Source: Ailanthus altissimus
Taxonomy: Eukaryota; Streptophyta; Magnoliopsida; Sapindales; Simaroubaceae
Direction of reading: 5' to 3'
DNA length: 64,000 nucleotides
Assembly (NCBI GenBank): GCA_946807835.1
Contig: OX327712.1
Coordinates: 16,758,001 to 16,822,000, forward strand
Below the pieces are notes generated by a model, which saw only the letters and a program-made list of their open reading frames with translations, did no database searches and was not told where the DNA came from. The translations under genes were made by a program, and so were the position numbers. Positions 56,863 to 64,000 of this stretch are shown one piece after another. How positions within the stretch are numbered: position 1 is the stretch's first letter; every line of letters begins with the position of its first letter.

Positions 56863-58104
56863 CATCGTCAACATGAGTTGCCCTAGCATCCGAAAAAGAA
56901 AAGTGCTCCCAAGTCCTCAAGCCGCGGCCGCCAGACCCTTCGGAGAAAGGCTAACGGCCTCTCTCCGGAGGCTTTTTCTTTTCCCTTCTCTGTGTCTAGC
57001 ATGCACCGATCTCCTTCTTCCTTTTCGGTTTTGTGTGTTTTCATTTTTTTGTGTGCTGTTTTCAGGTGTTGGCATGGACTTCGACCGGCGTGCTCCTGCG
57101 TGTTGTTCGTGGCCGTCGGCTGTCGCGGAACCTTTGTTTCTGTGGTATTTTCTTGTTTCTGTTTCAGGTGGAGGCTAGCACCCCGGCCGGCGAGCTCCTG
57201 CTCGACGTTCGTGATTCCCCGTCCTCTACAGATGCACCGCCCCTCCTTACCACTCGGCGACATTGTCGTCTGCCTATCTTGCCTCACCTCCGACCATCTT
57301 TCCACCCCCCTGCGGCACCAACCACCGTCAGACTTCCAGCCATTGCCTCAGAGCTGCCTTGCTCCCACAGCCTGCTCCTCGCCTTTCGGGCTGTTGCATT
57401 TTCGGCGGCTTGCATCACCGTCGCCTGGAGCTTCCGGCCATTTTTAAAGTGTCAGTGTGCCGTGGTCGCCACTGTTCAGCAGAGGTCACCATTTCCGGCC
57501 AGCGCCTGTCCGGAGTACGTCGTCAGCCGCCAGTGTTTTGCTGCGACTTCTTCGTTTCTCAGGTGTTCCTGACGTTCGGGCATACTACATGATGTAGGTA
57601 ACCCTCTGACCATCTCTCAGAACTCTCTACCTTGCCAAGCATTCATCGCTCTCAATAGCTTTGCTCAGTCCGATGGTGCTCTGCTTGGTAGTTTATTATC
57701 ATGGTTCCGAATTATGTGGTTTGCTTGTTCATTGTGGTTGATGTATGCTGTTGGTTTGACTTAGTTTGCTTTTAATTTATGCGGTAATAATTTCTCCCTT
57801 TTTTAAGGGATCTGTATTTCCCTCCTACGGAGGTTTGTATTTCCCTCCTACGGAGGTCAGAATTTTCCTTTCTACGGAAAGGTCGGTCTTCCCTTTCTTT
57901 GGAAAGGTCTATTTTCTCTTTCTTCTTAAAGAGTCCTCTCCTTACCCACTATGAGTATAACGGTCTTCTTCTTTGCAAGAGGCTTGAATCATTTGCTCTC
58001 AAAATGTATTTATCTTTCTCTGTTGTTTCTTTGATATGTTTATCAAAAAAATCTGATGTAATATCTTGACGATATTAATGATATGATATCATTTCACTCA
58101 AAAA
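56863..58104 (+). mobile_element. LINE-tailed retroposon, poly(A), long TSD
   Basis: The insert is bounded by AGTAAAAGCGTACTGCTA at 56845-56862 and again at 58108-58125, up to 21 bp if flanking A residues are counted. It ends with TTAATGATATGATATCATTT, then CACTC and an A run (58098-58108). Long target duplication plus 3' poly(A) is the signature of LINE-mediated insertion. The first 700 bp are GC-rich, sharply unlike the surroundings, and have several overlapping open frames but no recognisable domain. The 3' part has a hairpin array. No RT is encoded, so this is a non-autonomous or internally deleted LINE, or a retroposed transcript. Confidence 0.8.
57796..57932 (+). repeat. Array of small hairpins with compensating arms
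   Basis: Successive hairpins: TCCCTT/AAGGGA (57796-57811), CCTCC/GGAGG (57821-57833 and 57844-57856), CCTTTC/GAAAGG (57867-57882 and 57892-57907), CTCTTT/AAAGAG (about 57915-57932). Spacing is about 23-26 bp; spacers share TCTGTATTT/TTTGTATTT/TCAGAATTTT starts. Confidence 0.85.
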
Positions 58105-58125
58105 AAAAAAGTAAAAGCGTACTGC

Positions 58126-58514
58126 TATAAAATATTGTGTTAGACTCGCTTACAGTAAAATACTGATGCCATAATCTCAAAAACGAAAAGCAATAAAATT
58201 TTGCTTAGAAACAAGTTAATTATTGAAAATTTAAACCAAAAAACAAAAAACAAATAAGGCCTTCAAAACTACCCTGTCCTGGGGGCAAAAAATAAAGAAA
58301 TGAATAAAGTAAATCACAAACAATATACAATAAGTTGTGCTCAAAGTGGAAGATTGTTAAGAAGAGACAATTATTGCTGTCTACGTAAAACATCTGCAAC
58401 TCTGCAAGTAGTAAAAATGCAACTTCCACTTGATTTCATGCATATGAAAAATGATGCATGTCGTTTGTACTCAAGTCACAATTGATTAACAGCATTTGTC
58501 GGCTACGGTAAGTA
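58126..58514. other. Spacer between two retroposons, no gene seen
   Basis: AT-rich; nothing supported on either strand. Confidence 0.4.
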
Positions 58515-58524
58515 ATGCTTTCCT

Positions 58525-59817
58525 GTCTTTTCTTTTTTTTTTTTGAAAAATAGTGGCATATCATTAAAACAACTTCAAAATAAAACATCAAAGGATGTTT
58601 GATACTAAAATTAAAGGATTACTAAGATTTAGTACATTAAATATATATAAAGACTTTCTTAGATCAAACTTTTATAAAAAAGAGTATAATCAAACCCATA
58701 ATGAGTAAGTACATCCCAATAAAAAAAAAACGAAACTCTTTTTTAAAAGAAAAATAAGACCTTTCAAAAGAAAGAGAGTGACAAACTTCGCAAAGAGGAA
58801 ACTACAAATCTCTTAAATAAGAGATGAATTATTAAAAATTAAATGGATCGAGAAGCCCCATTATTCAAAATCCGCAATAAATGAATGTTGCCAACACTGC
58901 CTAGGGGCTAGAAAATTGAAGCAATAGTTTCAAGAAGTGACATCCGCATGAATTGAAATAAAGTTAAGCACAGGCTGAGATCGTCGAGCTTTTAATAGCA
59001 AGGTGCTATGCAATCGGAAGAGATTACAATTCACACATAGCTTATACACATTTCAAGATTCGTAAGACTAGGTTTGCAACCAAACAAACATCCATGTCGA
59101 GCAAAGCAGAATATACTAAACAAGCATAGAGGCATGGAGACAGTACAGAGCAGAGGCATGGAAGCCATAACAACACCAAAGCAAGTACCACATTAAGCAC
59201 CGAAGAAGCAGAAACGTTTAAGCAAGTCGCTGTGGCAGAATCGCCAACAATGGTCGGCGGCCCCATGAGCCGACGAAGAAGAAGATATGCAATGGTGTCC
59301 TGTTTGAAGGCGATGATGAGGCATACCACAATAGCAAGAGCGTAGGACAGCAAGAATGCTCGGAGGAAACACCGAAGGGTGCCCAAGCCTACTGTGGTTA
59401 GGGCCTTGTGGAGCAGCGTCGTATGAAGAAACGCCGTGGTGCAGAAGTCCAGAAACACAGTATAAGGAGTTTTAAGCTCGTCGAGATCTATCCGGAAGCA
59501 ACCACAATCGAAGACACCGATGGTACGATTCGACCAAGGACCCCAACAACAACGTGGTGGTTGGAGGGAGACATTGGACTGACAGAACAACCTAAAAAGC
59601 CAAACAGCAAAGCAAAACAAAAAACGAAGCAAAACAGGGGAAACATAGATAGAACGAAAAAGTTTAGCCATTGTAGTGTTTAGTCTCAGATCCACCGGAG
59701 AAGGAGAAACCCCTTCTCCAGTGGATAGTAGGAGTGGTGGCAGCGGACTTTCCTTAGGGTTTCTAAGTTGAGAGAGTGAAAATGTGTAATAGCATCTAAA
59801 TTTTTAAGTTGGAAGCC
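58525..59817 (-). mobile_element. LINE-tailed retroposon on minus, poly(A), TSD
   Basis: A T run at 58533-58544 is the poly(A) of a minus-strand insert. ATGCTTTCCT occurs on both sides (58515-58524, 59818-59827). The 3' tail on minus reads TTTAATGATATGCCACTATT before the A run, close to the tail of 56863-58104. Hairpins TCTCTT/AAGAGA (58809-58824) and CTTTC/GAAAG (58761-58774) repeat the array idea of the other insert, with similar spacer text. The 5' part (59700-59800) is relatively GC-rich and leads into a 217-codon open frame. Confidence 0.7.
59042..59695 (-). CDS. Hydrophobic 217-aa open frame of unknown function
   Basis: An uninterrupted frame from ATG 59695-59693 to TAG 59044-59042, inside the LINE-tailed insert. 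A second possible start (MAKLFRSIYV) lies eight codons on. The product would have four or five hydrophobic stretches: VLLRFLFCFAVWLFRLFC near residues 21-38, LRCFLRAFLLSYALAIVVCL near 107-126, VLNVVLALVLLWLPCLCSVL near 166-185, and a Cys/Leu-rich end. It has many Cys and no domain I recognise. It may be a retroposed membrane-protein transcript, a non-autonomous LINE ORF, or a chance frame in GC-richer DNA. Function is not assigned. Confidence 0.35.
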   Translation of the reverse strand: MDLRLNTTMAKLFRSIYVSPVLLRFLFCFAVWLFRLFCQSNVSLQPPRCCWGPWSNRTIGVFDCGCFRIDLDELKTPYTVFLDFCTTAFLHTTLLHKALTTVGLGTLRCFLRAFLLSYALAIVVCLIIAFKQDTIAYLLLRRLMGPPTIVGDSATATCLNVSASSVLNVVLALVLLWLPCLCSVLSPCLYACLVYSALLDMDVCLVANLVLRILKCV

Positions 59818-59827
59818 ATGCTTTCCT

Positions 59828-60402
59828 TTTTAAAATCTGTCTCTTTTTGAAAAATACTATTGAGCTTTTTTATGACAAACACCATCCTATGTAATAGTAA
59901 TTTAAATGTCGAAAGTCATCTCTCCTTATTCTTAACCAACTGAATGCTTACCTTCATTAGATACTCTAGTTTACCATACTGATGGCTGAAGTAGTATAGG
60001 TTTATGCAGATAATTCACAGATTATAAAGCTGATAATAAAAATTAAAAGCATTATTGAAGTGACAATATCATAACAAGCAGTATAATAATTACAATATAA
60101 CAATTTCTTAGACAGTTCCATTGCGGAAGTGCATTTCGCAAAAATAAGACACACAACAAATGAAATTACAGACACTAAGTATATGAGTAATAACTTAAAA
60201 CTGCTCATTTCCTCATTTTCCTCCTTGTTTATGTGATGAATCAGTTTTTAACTAAAATAAACATTCAAAAACAATTACCTTGTCCCAAATTCTCACCATA
60301 CACTGATCAAACAGGGTGACAAAGAATAAAGAATTATCTGGTGTGCCACTAAATTTATGCTATCCCAGAATATAACAAAGCCATCCTAAGATCGTAATAG
60401 GC
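59828..60402. other. AT-rich spacer, no gene seen
   Basis: No supported feature. A short hydrophobic minus frame at 60002-60208 has no support beyond being open. Confidence 0.35.
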
Positions 60403-61328
60403 TAAGACCAATCTTAATATTTTAGACTAATTAACAACTTTACCCCAATTAGATTTAAAGTACCTAATTTTGCCCTAATCATTTAATTTTTGTCTGTTAG
60501 TTTTAATGATGGAACGGTGAAAATATAATCTAGCTATATAAATAAATTACACATTGAACACCTGACATAGTTTTACTCATTCATTGTCTTTTTAAATACG
60601 TGGCATAATCTCATTTATTAATTTAATTTAATATAATTTTAAAAATAAACTTTAACAATATGACATATGTCATAATATGATTAGTATTTTTAGACACGTG
60701 TCATCATGTAATTGATTTATTTTTTAAAAATAATTTGTAAATAAATTAAATTATACAATTTTTTTTAAAAAAAACTATCACTGTCGCCAAAAAATGACAG
60801 CCGACCAATTGCCGCCCACCATTTTTCGCCAGCGACCATTTTCTGCCCACCACCGGTGGCCGCTGCTACTCTCCACCATTTTGGACCATTTTTTAGTATT
60901 TTTTTTTACCAAAAATGATCCCACCATCGTGTAGATCAATAAAATAGAGTCTAATGATATAAATTTTAATTTTTGTTTACTACCATTGTCGTCGAAAAAT
61001 GACAGCCAGCCGATAGCCACTTTTTCGGTGACAATGTTAGTTTTATTTTTAATTTTTAAAATTTCTTTTATTAAAAATATAACCAACTATATGGTGACAT
61101 GTGTCATTTGTAACAAATCGTACAATAACATGTGTTCATTTATATATATTTTATATGTTTTTGCATGCGTGTTATTATTGGGGGTAAAATGGTAAAAGTA
61201 TATTAAATGTAAATTTTTCATCCAAATTGACAGTAAAAATTAACAAATTAGGACAAAATTGAGTATTTTAGATCTAATTGGTATAAAGTTGCTAATTAGT
61301 TGAAAATATTAAAGTAAAATTGTACTTA
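60403..61328. mobile_element. Non-autonomous DNA transposon with about 100-bp TIRs (MULE-like)
   Basis: The segment 60403-60505 matches the reverse complement of 61228-61328 over about 100 bp: TTAATATTTT, ACTAATTA-CAACTTTA, CCAATTAGAT, AATTTTG-CCTAAT and TTAATTTTT occur in the same order. The interior has a GC-rich part with a direct repeat (CCAAAAAATGACAGCCGACC near 60785, CGAAAAATGACAGCCAGCCG near 60994). No transposase is encoded. Long TIRs suggest a Mutator-like element; a clear 9-bp duplication was not found. Confidence 0.65.
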
Positions 61329-62090
61329 TCTCTAAATTTAATCCTATATAAAAAAATTTATCACTAAAGAATACTTGTCTTCACCAACACAACAGATCCA
61401 TTCACCTTTTGGTTAAAGACAAACTGTAAGAAAAATCTCCACCTTCTCTTTTACCAAACAAAAAGCTCTTCACAACATATATCACGATATTCAAATGCAA
61501 ATCTTTTAACAATAAAAAATATATATCATTTCATTCCAAAAAGGGACTTCAATAGATTTGAGACAAGAATTTTATTAAAAATAACCACTATAGTAGTAAT
61601 AAACAATCTATGGAAAAAAGGCACATTCCTTTAATCATATTCCTAAAAAATAACCACATTGTTTGCTGCCAACAAACAAAAAAAGTCAATACTATGAAGT
61701 AGAAAAAAAATGAGATACAAAATGAAAAAAGAATCAAACAATGATCATTTGTAATCTTCGTTTAAAATTTAAATCAAACAGAAACTAGGTCTAACTAAAA
61801 GAAAAAAAATCAAAATATAAACCGGTTGTTGGATTTAAAGTCATCAGGCGACATACGACTCATCTAGTCGTGAGCCAGTCTAATTAACTTTGGATCTATC
61901 ATTCTGTTGAATATTCTAGATTCACGAGGATTTTGATTAAGAGAATTTTGAGAGTTAGGAAAATTTGGAAGTAATTTTAATCGATAAAAGAGAAAAAGAA
62001 ATTAGTACAAAATAAAGGTACGTTGGCTATTTATATAATTTTAAAAAGATGTCTATTTAGGAGGCCACCCACCAGGAGGAGACCAAACAA
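61329..62090. other. Spacer, no gene seen
   Basis: AT-rich; no supported coding region or repeat. Confidence 0.35.
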
Positions 62091-62099
62091 AGAATCGAA

Positions 62100-62640
62100 T
62101 ATATCGATCCTGCAAATCATGAAATCATTGATTTTGCTCCTTCTCCCGCTATCTCGGTCCCGGTCCCGGTCCCACAAATCAAAAGGGATTTTGCTCTTCT
62201 AATTTTCTTCATCCTCTTGTTGTTTTTGTCATTGTTGTTCGAGGGGATGCTATTTTGGTCAGCGATTTCTTTGCGGCTATGTTTCAAGGCTAATTGGTCG
62301 CATTGGGCTTTTGTAAAAAAACACTGGTTTTGGGATTTCGTTCGCTGGATTCTTCATTGTTTGTATTTTTTTGCTAACTAGGGTTTTGTTTCTTTGGGTT
62401 ATGAGGATCGTTTGAATTTTTCGCTTGGTTAATTGCAGGTGGGGAATTGAATTGAAGCCTTTACTTGTACAAGTGACAGGATTTGATTTTGGGCAACAAT
62501 TTTATCTCAATGTTTGTAATTCAGTCCATGGCCTTTTCAACAAATACGACATTCTTTCTAATGCTCTACTTTGCAGCAAAGTTGCAAAGTTCAGTCCATT
62601 TTATCTTAATTATTGTCTCTCAATTGATGAGAGACAATAA
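62100..62640 (+). other. Possible 5' end of a plant gene or captured fragment
   Basis: This stretch looks different from the repeats around it. It has a pyrimidine-rich leader, a short GGTCCC microrepeat (about 62155-62172), an intron-like section with TTGGTTAATTGCAG at 62426-62439, and then an open frame to 62638 (WGIELKPLLVQVTGFDFGQQ, NVCNSVHGLFNKYDILSNAL) with no recognised domain. The frame ends inside a perfect hairpin at 62603-62647. A promoter-like TATATAA is near 62030. Nothing beyond this supports a gene, so it is listed only as a candidate. Confidence 0.25.
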
Positions 62641-62647
62641 TTAAGAT
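62603..62647. repeat. Perfect hairpin, 20-bp arms, 5-base loop
   Basis: ATCTTAATTATTGTCTCTCA at 62603-62622 is exactly complementary to 62628-62647; loop ATTGA. Confidence 0.9.
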
Positions 62648-63622
62648 GGCTAAGTCCAAATGACTTTTGGCAATGTTTTGGAATAATTAATACCCTAAAC
62701 GACGTCATTTGGGCGTTTATAATTTTTTTTTAGGATTATTTTGTTGTAACTCTCAAAACACGTCATTTTAGGCGTTATGTTATTTTTTGCATTTTAAATT
62801 TATTTTATTAATTATATTTTTTAAATAAAAAATAATTTTTTAATATTAGAATATCACTAATTATCTAATACTTTATTTTTGTTAATATTATGGTATTAAT
62901 AATTTATTGACACATTATTTCATTAATATTATAGTATCAACAATTTATTAATATTATTTAAAAAAGTGTTAGTAACGTAGTGTCAATGAAACTTACTTTT
63001 GTAGCAGTGACAATGGCAATAGCAGGGTTTTTGAGGAAGAAATTAAAAATAAATACCAATAAACTTTATCATTTTGAGGGTTTAAGCTGAAAAGAACACT
63101 AAAATTTTCTTAAGTATCGATCACTTTCTTAACATACTCTTTGATCAATCTATAAATCTCTAAATCGATAAAACCCCAATAAATCGCGGATTCCATATGT
63201 AAATAGCTCCAACTCAGCAACCACTCAAAACAGTATTAAAAGGGGTAGCCTAACCTTGTCATCAGACGCTTTTAAAAGTTATCTCAGCTCTGGCTGGGAA
63301 TTGTCAGAGTCCGACATCGTCAAATCCATGAACTGAAAAGGCAATAAAGTATTTCTTCACCTCAAAGTTCTTTATGATCAAGTCAATGTTCTGATCACTG
63401 GGTTGAAATTTAACTGATCGAGAAAACTAAATAACAAATCGTCCTTGAGGTTTTCACCTTCAGCAAGTCAATCTTCGAACAACCAGCTCCTTTCTTCCTA
63501 TTTGTACGAGAACTAAAAGGTAGTTCATCTTGCAAGGTTTATTTTCTAGTTTTAGCTTTTCATTAAATTTAATTTTCTTCATATTAAAATTTTGATGATT
63601 TAAAATTGAGTTTGAATTTGAT
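62648..63622. other. Spacer with decayed transposon ends, no gene
   Basis: A direct repeat (ACGTCATTTGGGCGTTTAT at 62705 and ACGTCATTTTAGGCGTTAT at 62761) and AT-rich blocks to about 62995, ending ACTTTTGTAGCAGTGAC. The end recalls CACTA-type termini and the segment at 20060-20160. From 63000 to 63500 a low-copy-looking stretch has no frame I can assign. Confidence 0.3.
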
Positions 63623-64000
63623 TGTGATTTAAAAACTAATGTGAAATTGATACGAAGACAAGTATGCGTAGATATATGAGAAAGAAATGAAAACAGAGAG
63701 TCAAAAATAAGGAAGAAATTAAAACATGCGAAGAGAAATATTTTTCTAGACTTGGACACTGTGGCACTAATTGCTCAGTGTCGCGCTGTTGGTTTCAAAA
63801 CCTCCAATACCGCAGCGCCAAATTGAAATCATAGTAGCACTGGCATCGTGGTGCCTAATTTTAATAGTTTCTTGTTTTAAGCCGTCTTCACTAGCTTAAG
63901 TTGATTTTTGTTGCTTTAAATATATGGACTCTTATCCCAATAAAAAATATAGTTTTTAGGAACATTTTATAGCCTATATAAACTATTGTAAACTCATTCG
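63623..64000 (+). repeat. 5' part of an LTR of the gag-only copia family, cut by window end
   Basis: GGACTCTTAT at 63926, then TTTTTAGG and the TATATAAACTATTGTAAAC segment near 63976-63994, match the LTR at 15692-16608 in the same order (GGACTCTTAC, GGGTTTATAGG, TATATAAGCCACCGTAAAC). The GC-rich core at 63750-63850 corresponds as well. The start TGTGATTTAAAA at 63623 resembles the minus-strand start of the LTR at 7965 and is uncertain. Confidence 0.6.

Noticed and set aside
56883..57592. Several overlapping frames of 100-180 codons in the GC-rich retroposon
   Set aside because: Frames are open on both strands at once because of base composition; no domain was recognised and none is preferred.
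63000..63500. Possible host coding region on minus (MDLTMSDSDNSQPELR-like)
   Set aside because: Frame is short and broken, with no domain recognised; not enough to call a gene.

Overview
This window is plant nuclear DNA. It is AT-rich, has no bacterial-style gene packing, and most of it can be assigned to plant transposable elements: Ty1/copia and Ty3/gypsy LTR elements with tRNA-iMet-type primer-binding sites, a pogo/Tigger DNA transposon, LINE-tailed retroposons and tRNA-like SINE remnants. A host gene of the CDR1-like apoplastic aspartic protease family points to a eudicot. The species cannot be fixed from the sequence alone. No intact host gene, rRNA gene, functional tRNA gene or CRISPR array was found. 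All boundaries were read by eye.

Region 1-20578 is a TE graveyard. It starts with a minus-strand copia gag and its 5' LTR, running off the left edge (1-1492). A 2.7-kb solo LTR with a perfect GCATG duplication follows (1906-4595). Next are a gag-only copia element on minus (4861-7965), an AT-rich stretch (7966-10953), and a decayed minus-strand copia (10954-15656) whose protease is split by a 709-bp solo LTR (13526-14234). A second gag-only copia lies on plus (15692-18951).

Region 20579-31703 is the centre of interest. One minus-strand CDR1-like aspartic protease gene is cut into three pieces by two different copia elements, both inserted on plus: a Tork/TNT1-like element (20986-25965, nearly full length) and an RE1-like element with 195-bp LTRs (26240-31079). 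Target-site duplications and the reading frame on each side allow exact placement. The host gene also carries its own stop, frameshifts and a lost catalytic Asp.

Region 33067-41000 has a 2.3-kb pogo/Tigger transposon with terminal inverted repeats, two tRNA-like SINE remnants, and a 2.8-kb gypsy-type solo LTR with a perfect CTTCT duplication (36470-39260).

Region 40960-55301 is a nested stack. An old plus-strand copia RT/RNase H is split inside its RNase H tail by an 8.2-kb copia with 2.1-kb LTRs (42021-50231, AGACC duplication). To its right, a minus-strand copia remnant is split inside its RNase H by a solo LTR (51265-52092, GATTG duplication). A 2.8-kb gypsy-type solo LTR flanks it (52469-55301, AAATA duplication).

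Region 55307-64000 carries a second, tiny aspartic protease fragment with similar downstream flank. It also has two LINE-tailed retroposons in opposite orientation that share a 3' array of small hairpins, a 926-bp element with about 100-bp terminal inverted repeats, a perfect 20-bp hairpin, and the start of another LTR of the gag-only family at the right edge.
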